A DNA stretch of 64,000 nt from Burkholderia sp. OK233 (lineage in GTDB: Bacteria > Pseudomonadota > Gammaproteobacteria > Burkholderiales > Burkholderiaceae), in contig NZ_OCSR01000002.1 in NCBI RefSeq assembly GCF_900230185.1, forward strand, positions 2,356,001 through 2,420,000, in the 5' to 3' direction. The notes under the pieces are model-generated. The model ran no database searches. It was given only the letters and a program-made list of their open reading frames with translations, and was not told the DNA's origin. Positions 53,521-62,524 of the stretch are shown one piece after another (positions within the stretch are counted from its first letter, which is position 1; every line of letters starts with the position of its first letter). The position numbers and the translations under genes are program-made.

Positions 53521-53979
53521 TCAGCGCACCGGTTCGATCTTGAAAGCATCGACCGCTACGCCAAGGTCCACGCCTTCACCGCTGCCGCTCAACGCCATCG
53601 ACGTAGTTCCCTTGGTCAGCACCTGCGCAGTACCGCTCCTCCCCGCGCCGGCCGAAGCGCCGGCCTGCGCGTAATTGCCGTACACATCCCTGATGCTGTG
53701 GACATTGCTGATCTCGCCGCGGCCGCTGACGTGGAACTTGCCGGCGGTCAGGCCGCCCCCGTGCACGCTGATCGTGACAGCGGACCGTTGCCCATTATTG
53801 CAGCTTACTTTGCCGCGTCCTTCGGCATGCTGATAAATCGCCGACCATCCGGACATGCTGTAGGTCAGATGGCATTTCACCGGCGCGGTGCCTGCCTGAG
53901 CCGAAGTGGCGGTCAAGCCCGTCAGGGCACCCGCGCACAGCAACGTGGCAACAGTCGATACAACGGTATGCTTGCTCAT
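53521..53979 (-). CDS. Secreted hypothetical protein
   Basis: 152 residues from ATG 53979 (AGGAGA seven bases upstream). The signal peptide is clear and ends SAQAGTAP. The mature part has two cysteines (VKCHLTYSMSG, KVSCNNGQ), probably disulfide-bonded, and many Gly/Ser-rich beta strands. Its layout recalls DUF992-like periplasmic proteins, but the match is loose. The IS4-family element inserted 53 bases upstream may have removed part of its promoter. Confidence 0.7.
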   Translation of the reverse strand: MSKHTVVSTVATLLCAGALTGLTATSAQAGTAPVKCHLTYSMSGWSAIYQHAEGRGKVSCNNGQRSAVTISVHGGGLTAGKFHVSGRGEISNVHSIRDVYGNYAQAGASAGAGRSGTAQVLTKGTTSMALSGSGEGVDLGVAVDAFKIEPVR

Positions 53980-54032
53980 AGAAGTCTCCTGGCACCCGAA
54001 CATAGGTTATCCAGTGTAACCGTCATTCGCAG

Positions 54033-55563
54033 CTTGCAATTACCCACATCTCCGCGGTTTTCTGTTAACTTTATCTATCAGGACTACATATCGATGAGAT
54101 GAAAAATCGGACTAACCCTAAATCGGTACGTCAGGCAGACGAAGTGGCGACGCCGGACGACGGAGAGTGGATGGACCGCGAGGTCGCGGGTAGCAATTTC
54201 CGGGACGGCCGACTCGCCACACGATTTCGGACATTACTCGATCGGTTGTGGAGGAGCGTAGGCCAGAGCATTCCGCTCGCTTGCCAGGATTGGGCCCAAA
54301 CCAAGGCAGCTTATCGATTTCTATCCAACGATCGCGTGAGCGAGCATGATATTTTGAGCGGACACTTCGAGGCAACGTGCGCTCGCTTCGAGGCAACGGA
54401 AGGTCCGATTTTGGTGCTGCAGGATACGACGGAGTTTTCATACCAACGAGATCAGCCAGAGTCGATCGGTGCGATCGGCAAGATGCCTTACAGGAAACAG
54501 GTGAGCGGCAATCCACCGGTGCGTACCGTATGCGGCATCCTCATGCATTCAAGCCTCGCTGTCACGCCTCAGGGTTTGCCATTGGGACTGGCGGCCATCA
54601 CGTTCTGGACTCGCAAAAAGTTCAAGGGATGTAACGCACTAAAAAAGGCAATCAATCCAACACGCGTGCCGATCGAAGAGAAAGAGAGCTTTCGGTGGCT
54701 GCGTAATCTACAGCAGTCGACAGCTCGCTTCAACGATGCAGATCGTTGCATTCACGTCGGCGATCGCGAGAGCGACATCTACGAATTATTCTGTACGGCA
54801 CAGGAGTTAGGAACTCATTTTCTGGTGAGAACTTGTCAGGACCGTTTAGCCGGCGACGGCGAGCACACCATGAGTGACGAAGTGTCTGCAGTGCAGGTCA
54901 AAGGGCTACACCGCGTAGAGACGCGAGACGCGAAGGGCCATTCGTCGCATGCACTTCTCGAAATTAAATATCGTCAGGTCACGGTCTTGCCGCCGATCGG
55001 TAAGCGAAGCCGCTATCCAGCGCTGCAAGTGACGGTGATCCATGCTACGGAACGAGGCGAACCGACCGATAGGAAACCGATCAAATGGAAGTTGATCACG
55101 GATTTGCCAGTGCGCTCCCGTCGTGACGCTATCGAAAAACTCGACTGGTACGCGATGCGATGGAAAATCGAGACGTTTCACAAGATTCTGAAGTCTGGAT
55201 GCAAAGCCGAAGAGTCGAGGCTGCGGTCGGCCGACCGGCTGGCCAACCTGATTTCGGTGTTTTGTATCCTTAGCTGGCGGATATTCTGGTTGACCATGAT
55301 CAATCGATACGCTCCCGATGCACCCTCTCAAGTTGTGCTGACACAGGCTGAGGTCGAACTGCTCGACCAGGTTGTCAAGGACACGGCCCGAACGGCCCAT
55401 GCGCCGCCGTTGTCGCGCAGTCTTATCAAGCTCGCACAGCTCGGAGGTTACCTCGCCCGTGCCAGCGATCCGCCTCCTGGCAATACCGTCATCTGGCGCG
55501 GCTTGCGCCGCCTAGTCGATATCCAACTCGGCTTCGAGCTCGCAAACTGTGGGTAATTGCAAG
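54033..55563 (+). mobile_element. IS4-family (IS50/Tn5-like) insertion sequence with 9-bp target duplication
   Basis: 1531-base element. Terminal inverted repeat CTTGCAATTACCCACA (left at 54033; right is its complement, ending 55563). It is flanked by a perfect 9-base duplication CATTCGCAG (54024-54032 and 55564-55572). The transposase is intact. The unchanged target duplication points to a recent insertion. Confidence 0.92.
54099..55556 (+). CDS. IS4-family transposase (Tn5/IS50 type)
   Basis: 485 residues. N-terminal Tnp_DNA_bind-like domain (~20-70, REVAGSNFRDGRLATRFRTL), then the DDE catalytic core: first Asp in VLQDTTEFSY, second in HVGDRESDIYELF, Glu in the Y-x2-R-x3-E-x6-K signature YAMRWKIETFHKILK. 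The full family length and intact frame suggest an active enzyme. The start at 54099 comes soon after the left inverted repeat. Confidence 0.94.
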   Translation: MKNRTNPKSVRQADEVATPDDGEWMDREVAGSNFRDGRLATRFRTLLDRLWRSVGQSIPLACQDWAQTKAAYRFLSNDRVSEHDILSGHFEATCARFEATEGPILVLQDTTEFSYQRDQPESIGAIGKMPYRKQVSGNPPVRTVCGILMHSSLAVTPQGLPLGLAAITFWTRKKFKGCNALKKAINPTRVPIEEKESFRWLRNLQQSTARFNDADRCIHVGDRESDIYELFCTAQELGTHFLVRTCQDRLAGDGEHTMSDEVSAVQVKGLHRVETRDAKGHSSHALLEIKYRQVTVLPPIGKRSRYPALQVTVIHATERGEPTDRKPIKWKLITDLPVRSRRDAIEKLDWYAMRWKIETFHKILKSGCKAEESRLRSADRLANLISVFCILSWRIFWLTMINRYAPDAPSQVVLTQAEVELLDQVVKDTARTAHAPPLSRSLIKLAQLGGYLARASDPPPGNTVIWRGLRRLVDIQLGFELANCG

Positions 55564-55572
55564 CATTCGCAG

Positions 55573-55926
55573 TGGGTCAGCTGACGGCCACCCAAATGTC
55601 CATGCGGCAGTGCGGGCGAACGCCGGTTCATGGCCAACCCGGTCTCGTGCGGAATTTCCGTGAACGACCCTGAAGGGACTTTCGTACAATGCTGACCGCG
55701 TACCACGTCTTGTTTTCTGCTTCAGCGTACTGCGCGGCCGATCCGGTGGCGACCACGCGCGGCCATGCTGCGGCCTGGCCGCCTGCCGATTGCACGCATA
55801 TCGCCGGATGTGCACATTGGGGAGCCCACCATCCGGAAGATCCTACGAAATTCGTACGACACCTTATGCCTGACCACTGGCAACATGCGTAGTTGCGCAT
55901 TTGCAGCTATCAACGGACGAGGGCGG
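55573..55926. other. Gene-free interval beyond the IS4-family element
   Basis: About 350 bases with no supported gene. A short stretch (55688-55710) shares the word GCGTACCACGTC with 56791-56802, suggesting a diverged intergenic repeat. Otherwise I see nothing but the promoter region of the LprI-like gene. Confidence 0.4.
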
Positions 55927-56334
55927 ATGATGACACGAACGGCTAGTTTCTTGATCCTGATGGTCCTTGCTGTGCCCATCGCGTCGGCGCAAAAGAAAGT
56001 CGATCCGATCGAGGCTCAGGTCGAGGCATGTCTCGGCACGCCGGCGGGGCAGACTACGGCGGGCATGACCGACTGTTCACACAAGGCCTACCTTGCGTAC
56101 GACAGACGCATGAACGACGTGTATCAACGGATCATGCGCAACGCCGACCCGCAATCGCGCGTGCTGATCCGCAACGCACAACGTCAGTGGCTGGCCTATC
56201 GCGATGCGCAGCGTCAAGCCGATAACGGTCCATGGAGAGCCGACCGGGGGTCGATGGCGAGCGCCGATATCGAGGCACTCAATGTGGACGCGATCCGTGC
56301 GCGGATCGATGAATTAAACTACTACGCACCCTAA
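55927..56334 (+). CDS. LprI-like / DUF1311 secreted protein
   Basis: 135 residues from ATG 55927 (or 55930) with a signal peptide ending PIASAQ. The conserved DUF1311 core is MTDCSHKAYLAYDRRMNDVY and RNAQRQWLAYRDAQ, with one Cys in each of the two usual positions (VEACLG, TDCSHK). Some members (LprI) inhibit lysozyme; others are of unknown role. Periplasmic. A decayed frame follows directly after the stop. Confidence 0.85.
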   Translation: MMTRTASFLILMVLAVPIASAQKKVDPIEAQVEACLGTPAGQTTAGMTDCSHKAYLAYDRRMNDVYQRIMRNADPQSRVLIRNAQRQWLAYRDAQRQADNGPWRADRGSMASADIEALNVDAIRARIDELNYYAP

Positions 56335-56496
56335 TGTGCGCAGGTCGGGTTCGGCCCGGCTGATGACCCGAAAGCTGACATATACCGTGAGGCAAACGAC
56401 TTCTTCGCGAAGCAAACCAAAAAAGTCGAAACCGTGTCACTGAAAATGACCGATTCGGGGATTGCTGGACCTGCCGGGACGATCTGTCGAATCTGA
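56335..56496 (+). pseudogene. Decayed fragment of a secreted protein
   Basis: Open frame beginning right after the LprI-like stop and lacking a start: QVGFGPADDPKADIYREAND, then FFAKQTKKVETVSLKMTDSG, then a stop after GTICRI. The sequence is clearly protein-like, with a charged periplasmic composition. No family is named. It looks like the middle of a gene whose ends were lost. Confidence 0.5.
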
Positions 56497-57490
56497 CCCA
56501 ATTCCTGCTCAGCGTGCCCGGTCACTTCGCGAACAGATTGTCTTTGTAGGGTTCAGCCGGGTTCAGCCTTTGCCGCCGCTGCCGTTATCGATGTAGTAAG
56601 CGACGGTGATTCCCGTTACTTGCGGCTTGTGAATGCCGCTGCATGTCACGTGCAGCGGCATCTTTTTCGTCGCCTGTTTGCCGGACCACTTGAGCAGGTA
56701 ACTCGCACCGGGCGCTCGCGCCGAAGGCATGGGCGACCGAATCCGCGAGGCGAAACTCCCCCTCGATATGGCGACTCATATGGTGCTGACGGCGTACCAC
56801 GTCAACTGGACCAGCAGACCGACGTGTCCTGACCTCGCGTATGTGCGCACCGCGGTGAACCGCCGTGGGGACGTGATGTCCAGTTTTGCGACAAACCGGA
56901 CCGCTGAGAAAGCCTGTATTGACGCAAATGCTCGTGTGACGACACCCCACAGATCCTTCTACGCGCGGCGGGCCGCACATAAGCGGCACCACAGCGCCAC
57001 TACGTTCTGCAAGAACGCGGCTACAAGAAAAGACTGTACGTGCGAGACGAACGAGGAAATCGTTTCGTTATCGACGATCGCAGTACAAATCTGAATCACT
57101 TCGGCACGGCATCCGCGTTCCCCAAAACCTTTCCGGGCTGTCCGCCAATGGCGACGGTGGCTTGAAGGTGATGGCATGTTTGGTGCGTGTGTGTGCTCCG
57201 TGCGGCAATTCAGCGAAGACAGAATCAACGAACAACCAATAGCCGCATAACAAATCGCTCCTTGATAGCGAAGGGACGGCCTATCCAAGGCAAGCACAAC
57301 AAAAATGGGGAAATCTATGAAATCGACATACATGGGTGGTGCAGGGACTGCTATCTCCTGGCGGTTGCGCTTCGATCGTTGACGACTCAACGCAGTTAGT
57401 CCTCGCTTGGCCGGCTGTAGAACACAGCCCGCGTCGCACTGCGACGTGATTGCCCCCTCGTTCCCCCAAAACCTTTCGGAAATCCTGAAA
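56497..57490. other. Gene-poor interval with decayed frames
   Basis: Nearly 1 kb. On the minus strand, 56561-56700 encodes SYLLKWSGKQATKKMPLHVT and GITVAYYIDNGSGGKG before a stop, a believable C-terminus with no intact N-terminus. GTTCCCCAAAACCTTTC at 57117-57133 recurs almost unchanged at 57460-57477 just ahead of the TM2 gene. No intact gene is supported. Confidence 0.45.
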
Positions 57491-57787
57491 ATGAACGATT
57501 CAACACGCAGCATGATGATGTACGACGCTCAGAAAAAGAGTGGCGTGGTGGCCTTTCTGCTTTGGCTCTTTCTCGGTAGCCTTGGCGCGCACCGGCTCTA
57601 TCTCGGCTTCACCGGCACTGCTGTCCTTCAACTGCTGCTGTTTATTTTCGGTTGGACTACGGCGTTCGCCTACATCGGCGTGTTCCTGTTGCTGGCGCTA
57701 TACGTGTGGCTCTTTATAGACGTGTTCTGCATCGCCGGCGGCGTGCGAGAACACAACACGATGCTGGCGCAACGGCTTTCAGAGTGA
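57491..57787 (+). CDS. TM2-domain membrane protein
   Basis: 98 residues. The TM2 motif is clear: KSGVVAFLLWLFLGSLGAHR then LYLGF, followed by two more hydrophobic stretches (VLQLLLFIFGWTTAFAYIGV, LLLALYVWLFIDVFCI). It is a small inner-membrane protein whose family often appears with phage or stress genes. ATG 57491 lies at the right place for the first helix; longer starts are not needed. Confidence 0.85.
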   Translation: MNDSTRSMMMYDAQKKSGVVAFLLWLFLGSLGAHRLYLGFTGTAVLQLLLFIFGWTTAFAYIGVFLLLALYVWLFIDVFCIAGGVREHNTMLAQRLSE

Positions 57788-57859
57788 AGAGGTGTGGAAT
57801 AACTAACGGGGTAAGCCATGGTGCTTTGGCCTGGATACTAAAGATGGACAGCTAAGGTA

Positions 57860-58160
57860 GTGTGGGCAGAAGGTCCCACGCTAGCTCGAGCGAAGAATTC
57901 AAAGTTCTCCGGCTCGAAGCAGCAGTACGACATGGCATCGCTTACGCACGACGACTTGCTCGCGGCGCATCGCATCCCGCCGCAGTTCATGGGGATCGTG
58001 CCACGCAATGCGGGCGGTTTTGGTGCTGCCGACACGGCTGCCGAGGTATTCGGGCGAACTGAAATCGAACCAAAGTCGATTCGCGCACCGCAATGACTGG
58101 ATCGGCGAGGAGATTGTGCGGTTCAACCCGTATTCGATCAGGATGCCGCGGGTCGCTTAG
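57860..58160 (+). pseudogene. Phage portal protein fragment (P2-like)
   Basis: C-terminal ~95 residues of a P2-type portal protein. In one frame: SKQQYDMASLTHDDLLAAHR, IPPQFMGIVPRNAGGFGAAD and AAEVFGRTEIEP. After a frame change near 58070 the reading continues NDWIGEEIVRFNPYSIRMPR and stops at 58160. No other capsid or tail gene lies alongside. It shows that a P2-like prophage was once present and has been nearly lost. Confidence 0.82.
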
Positions 58161-58330
58161 GCGCAGGGGCTGCGTTCGATGCGGGTACGTCGAGATTACC
58201 GATTGCGTGTGCCGAACGCTTCGCGATAGGTGCTTTCGAACGGCTCTGATCGACCCTGAAGGGACCGTCGATTTTCTCGATAGCGGACGGTCGCGGACAA
58301 CCGCCCGGATCGTTGATCAAGCACCAGAAC

Positions 58331-58684
58331 CTACGCTGTGGGATAGATGGGTCGTTCAGCCTTGATCAAGGAAAAAAGACGAACGTCGTGAAATGCGTCT
58401 TTCCAGTACCCCCACTGTCGCATGATGCCTTCCTCTATAAATCCCAAGCTGCGCAGAAGCCCTATAGACGCGTGGTTGTCGAGGTCGGTCGTTGCCTGAA
58501 TTCGATTGATGTCCCAGCGATCGTAGGCATGGTCGACAATTGAGCTAAGAGCTTCGCGCATGAGACCTTGTCCCCAAAAGCGTCTCTCCAACTCGAAACC
58601 GATGCTCGCCGACCGGAAGGCCCCATTGATGGCGAGTCCGCAGGTACCAATAAGGCACATCTTGCCGGCAAACGGCAGGCTTGC
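58331..58684 (-). pseudogene. GNAT acetyltransferase, N-terminus missing (RimJ/RimL type)
   Basis: 109 residues from the first ATG (58660), plus eight in-frame codons upstream before a stop. The C-terminal part of a RimJ/RimL-like GNAT is clear: KMCLIGTCGLAINGAFRSAS, GFELERRFWGQGLMREALSS, and NHASIGLLRSLGFIEEGIMR. The acetyl-CoA loop (Q/R-x2-G-x-G/A) appears as RRFWGQGLM. About 60 N-terminal residues are absent. Either a frameshift or a truncation explains this, so activity is unlikely. Confidence 0.65.
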
Positions 58685-58938
58685 TCAATCATGAGTAACT
58701 CATCCTCCATCCTATTCAGAACGAAGAACGTATGGCGTCTGGCTGTGCGACGAAACCTTCGGCAAGGATGGAATGTGAGGTGTTCGAGCGAGCAATACCA
58801 ACCATGTTTCAGGGGACTGGACCGTGTTCGTACTCTGCTTCTTGAGCTTTCATGGCTCGCGCGATCAATAGGAAGTCCGCTTGACTGATCCGAAGGCCCC
58901 CTCCGCCATCGCTGACCATTTTTCCTAAGTTTGGGCGA

Positions 58939-59835
58939 CTAAATACGCTGCGGTATAGCCTCTGCGAAAAAATCGGTGACTTGTCGCACACGCGCCGGTA
59001 CAAACCGGCGTCTTGGCCAGATGAGGCTTATGTCTCTGGCGTCGCCCATAAATTCGTCGAGAACGGTGATGACGTCCGGATGTCGGAGATCATCGGCAAG
59101 AGAGATCTTGGCAAACAGGCCGATTCCCACACCGGCTAGAACACCAGCCCGGATCGTTTCGATACTGTTGGACGTGAGATTTCCGTGCACAGACACGCTA
59201 AATCGACCTGCTGGCCCTACAAAAGGCCAATGCGTTGACTCCGTCAAGCCGCGATATAAAAGGCAATTGTGATCAACGAGCTCGGCAGGGGTCTTCGGCA
59301 TTCCGCGTTGCTCGAAGTAGCGACGGGATCCGACGCAGACGAGAGGGGTGCTGGCCACGCGCCTGACGATCGCGTCAGGATCGTTCACGGACCCCACTCG
59401 GATCGCCAGATCAATCCCATCTTCCACCATATCTCGCACGAAGTCCGAGAGAATGAGATCCACCTGAAGGCCAGGATTGACTGATAGCAGGTCGGGAATA
59501 AGCGGCAAAATATGAAGACGGCCAAAAGTACCTGATGCGGCGATCCTGATCAGACCCGAGACATTATGCGTGCTGCTGGTCAGCTCGCTGTCGGCGTCAT
59601 CCATCTCGTCAAGAAGCGGTTTTGCCCGATCGTAGTATCTCTGCCCCTGATCCGTCAGGGTCACGCTGCGCGTACTTCGGTTAAATAGCACCACGCCGAG
59701 GCGCCTCTCGAGCGCGCCGATAGCCTTACTGATTGCCGACTGTGAATCGCCGGTTCTACGCGCGGCGGCGGTAAAACCGCCTGCTTCAACCACGGCTATG
59801 AAGGCGTTTAACTCGTGGAATCGATCCACCTCCAT
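58939..59835 (-). CDS. LysR-family regulator divergent from an SDR gene
   Basis: 298 residues. HTH near the start (LNAFIAVVEAGGFTAAARRT, SAISKAIGALERRLGV), followed by a PBP2_CrgA-like effector domain (GLIRIAASGTFGR). It shares a 98-base AT-rich promoter region with the SDR gene at 59934 and probably regulates it. Confidence 0.92.
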   Translation of the reverse strand: MEVDRFHELNAFIAVVEAGGFTAAARRTGDSQSAISKAIGALERRLGVVLFNRSTRSVTLTDQGQRYYDRAKPLLDEMDDADSELTSSTHNVSGLIRIAASGTFGRLHILPLIPDLLSVNPGLQVDLILSDFVRDMVEDGIDLAIRVGSVNDPDAIVRRVASTPLVCVGSRRYFEQRGMPKTPAELVDHNCLLYRGLTESTHWPFVGPAGRFSVSVHGNLTSNSIETIRAGVLAGVGIGLFAKISLADDLRHPDVITVLDEFMGDARDISLIWPRRRFVPARVRQVTDFFAEAIPQRI

Positions 59836-59933
59836 TCCTCCTGGGAATTAATATTATGCAAAATTAAGTCATTATCATTGATTCCGACATCACCCACAAT
59901 CCAGCTTTCTCCACATGTTGAAGGACTGGTGTC

Positions 59934-60728
59934 ATGAATATCGATCTTACTGGCCGCAAGGCGGTCGTTACCGGGTCAACGGCAGGTATCGGCCGAGCCA
60001 TTGCAGAAGGGCTGGGGCGCGCAGGCGCCGCGGTCGTCATCAACGGCCGCACAGAGAAGCGCGTCTCCACGGCGCTTCGGGAGCTTCGCGAGCTCTTGCC
60101 AAAGACGGAGTTTACCGGCGTCATCGCAGATCTTGCGACCCCGGAAGGCGCGGCGGAGTTGTTCGCGCAGGCGCCGGATGCGGACATTCTCGTCAACAAT
60201 GTGGGTACTGGGCGTCCGAAGTCCTTCTTCGAAATTGAGGACAGCGAGTGGATCGATCTCTTCCAACTTAACGTCATGAGCGGCATTCGCGCCTCCCGCC
60301 ACTATGTGCCGAACATGACGAAGCGCGGCTGGGGGCGCGTCGTCTTCATCAGCAGTGAGTCCGCGCTTGCCATCCCCAAGGACATGATCGACTACGCCAC
60401 GACCAAGACCGCTCAGCTCGCCATTGCGAGGGGCTTGGCCGAGGTGGTCGGCGGAACGGGCGTCACCGTTAATTCGGTTCTCCCTGGTCCGACGAATTCG
60501 GAGATCATGGGTGGTTGGGCGCAGGCGAACGCAGATGCGCAAGGCATTACGCGTGAGGAAGCCGAGCAGCAGTTCCTGAAAACGAATCGCCCGACCACGC
60601 TCCTCAATCGCTTCGCGACAACCGAAGAAGTCGCAAACCTGGTCGTCTATGTCTGCTCGGAGCAGGCGTCGGCGACAACAGGTACTTCCTTGCGCGTCGA
60701 CGGCGGTGTCGTTCGGACAATTGCATAG
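59934..60728 (+). CDS. Short-chain dehydrogenase/reductase (FabG-like)
   Basis: 264 residues of a classical SDR. Cofactor motif VVTGSTAGIGRAIAEG (TGxxxGIG), structural NVGTG in place of NNAG, catalytic Ser in FISSESALAI and Tyr-x3-Lys in DYATTKTAQL. The C-terminal GTSLRVDGGVVRTIA is standard. It reduces or oxidises an oxo or hydroxy compound with NAD(P)H. It is regulated, one infers, by the divergent LysR gene. Confidence 0.93.
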   Translation: MNIDLTGRKAVVTGSTAGIGRAIAEGLGRAGAAVVINGRTEKRVSTALRELRELLPKTEFTGVIADLATPEGAAELFAQAPDADILVNNVGTGRPKSFFEIEDSEWIDLFQLNVMSGIRASRHYVPNMTKRGWGRVVFISSESALAIPKDMIDYATTKTAQLAIARGLAEVVGGTGVTVNSVLPGPTNSEIMGGWAQANADAQGITREEAEQQFLKTNRPTTLLNRFATTEEVANLVVYVCSEQASATTGTSLRVDGGVVRTIA

Positions 60729-61060
60729 GGCGCCCGCTTTTTCACTCGCTCAACGCGGCCTAGGGAAGGTCCAAACCATCGGTTCCTTCCCGGAGTAGAC
60801 GACAGCCCAAGTTGAATGTGCCTGCATTTGTACGAGTATTTCCACTCAAAAATAGCCGCCCAGAGTTGCCTTAATCGCGCCGACCGGTTGGTCCATGGTG
60901 ACACGATTGCCGACGATCCTCGGCTTAGGGTCGATGGTCCGCTCCTGGCCGTCAGCCGGATGGTGATCGGCTCAGTTCGACCCGATGCAGCCCCTGACGA
61001 GTGGCTGCTTCGGAGCAGTCAATTTTAGGGCACTCTCGATCAATGTTTATCCACCACCCC
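60729..61060. other. Gene-free interval
   Basis: About 330 bases between the SDR gene and the converging LysR gene at 61061. Short frames on both strands have no signatures or ribosome sites. No hairpin with a T-run was noticed. Confidence 0.5.
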
Positions 61061-61966
61061 TCATTCCAGATACGGCGTCAGCACAACTTCGATCCATTTC
61101 ATGAATGCGCGGACTCGGCGCGACAGATTGCTCCGATGTGCTACGACGAGGGACACCGCGAGCGCCCGGCGACGAGAATCGGGCATAACCTCCACAAGCG
61201 CTCCATTCTCCAGGTATCGGCCAATCCCCAAGAGTGGCGCCTGAATCAGGCCGAGGCCGGCGAGGGCAGCGGCTTCGTAGGTCTGCGCGTTGTTGACGTG
61301 TAGCGTACCCGGCAACTGAAGCGTCGCGTAGCTGTCGCCGTCCGGATATTCCCATCCATAAGGTCTTGAGCCGAGCATCGTCGAAAAATGAATTGCCCGA
61401 TGTTCCTGACGCTGGAGATCTCCTATCGATCGAGGCACGCCATAGCGCGCCAGATAGACGGGACTGGCAGCGTTGACCATGCGCAACAGGCCCAGTGGGC
61501 GGGCAATCAGCGTCTCGTCCCGTATGGGTCCAAGCCGCAACACGCAGTCGAACCCCTCTTGAACCAGATCGACTTGCCGATCCGTACTCGACAGCTCCAG
61601 CTCCAACTCGGGATGAGTCGCCATGAACTCCGGCAAGGCTGGCATGACCGTGGTGCGCGCCACCTCGGACGGAAGATCCACCCGTAGACGCCCGCGAAGT
61701 GCCACGTGCTCGCCTGCGAACATCGAGTGCAGGTCATCGACTTCAGCAAGCAGATCGCGGGCGCGCGCATGAAACGCACGTCCGTCCTCTGTCAACTGCA
61801 CGCTCCGCGTCGTCCGGTGCAGGAGTCTGACACCGACATCTTCTTCCAGCTTCCGGACAGCCGTTGAGACCCTGCCCTTTTGGATGCCCAAGCTGTCGGC
61901 CGCGCGGGTGAAGCTCCCCATTTCCGCGACCGTTACGAATATGAGGAGGGGTTCGAGATTCTGCAT
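61061..61966 (-). CDS. LysR-family regulator divergent from the DoxX/NmrA genes
   Basis: 301 residues. HTH at the N-terminus (LLIFVTVAEMGSFTRAADSL, KGRVSTAVRKLEEDVGVRLL), then a CrgA-type effector domain. It is divergent from the DoxX-like gene at 62084, with an AT-rich 117-base spacer that should contain its operator. It is the second instance in this region of a LysR gene facing an oxidoreductase operon. Confidence 0.92.
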   Translation of the reverse strand: MQNLEPLLIFVTVAEMGSFTRAADSLGIQKGRVSTAVRKLEEDVGVRLLHRTTRSVQLTEDGRAFHARARDLLAEVDDLHSMFAGEHVALRGRLRVDLPSEVARTTVMPALPEFMATHPELELELSSTDRQVDLVQEGFDCVLRLGPIRDETLIARPLGLLRMVNAASPVYLARYGVPRSIGDLQRQEHRAIHFSTMLGSRPYGWEYPDGDSYATLQLPGTLHVNNAQTYEAAALAGLGLIQAPLLGIGRYLENGALVEVMPDSRRRALAVSLVVAHRSNLSRRVRAFMKWIEVVLTPYLE

Positions 61967-62083
61967 TTTCGCGCCTCGGTATTGTTACCCGCAGAGAGAA
62001 CAGTTAATTCACTTTATCGGCGTTTATCATATCTTAGAAACACAATAAGCTTCGAAATTGAGACCCACATCGGAGAACAACAA

Positions 62084-62479
62084 GTGACTGAAACTATGAC
62101 CTTGCATCGCGCCCTGTGGGCCGGCCGGGTAATGAGCGCGTTTGTCGTTATCGCTCTGGTGGCAGACGGGATTATTCAGCTTTTCGTGCCAGCACAGATC
62201 GCGAGCATGTTGCAGGAAACCGGGTTCGCGATGGACGTTACCCGCGTCGTGGGTCCGATCGTCCTTGCCTGCGCCATCCTTTACGCCATCCCGGCTACCG
62301 CCGTCCTCGGCGCGATCCTGGTGACGGGCTATTTGGGAGGTGCCATCTGCGCCCATGTCCGCATTGGTGAGTTGGGATCGCCGCCAGAAATCATTTCGCT
62401 GGTTCTGGGCGCGTTGACATGGGGTGGCCTCTACGCGCGCAACTCCCGTATCCGAGCCATTCTGCCGCTCATTCGTTAA
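62084..62479 (+). CDS. DoxX-like membrane protein
   Basis: 131 residues with four hydrophobic segments (AFVVIALVADGIIQLF, VVGPIVLACAILYAIPATAV, LGAILVTGYLGGAICAHVRI and IISLVLGALTWGGLYA). The Gly/Ala-Val-Gly-rich fourth helix and GYLGGAICAHVR are typical of DoxX/DoxD relatives. GTG 62084 follows GGAGA by seven bases and is preferred to ATG 62096. It precedes two NmrA-type genes and is probably co-transcribed. Confidence 0.85.
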   Translation: MTETMTLHRALWAGRVMSAFVVIALVADGIIQLFVPAQIASMLQETGFAMDVTRVVGPIVLACAILYAIPATAVLGAILVTGYLGGAICAHVRIGELGSPPEIISLVLGALTWGGLYARNSRIRAILPLIR

Positions 62480-62524
62480 GCCAACCGGGGCAGTCCTCTG
62501 TCCCTCAATATCCGGAGAAAGCAT

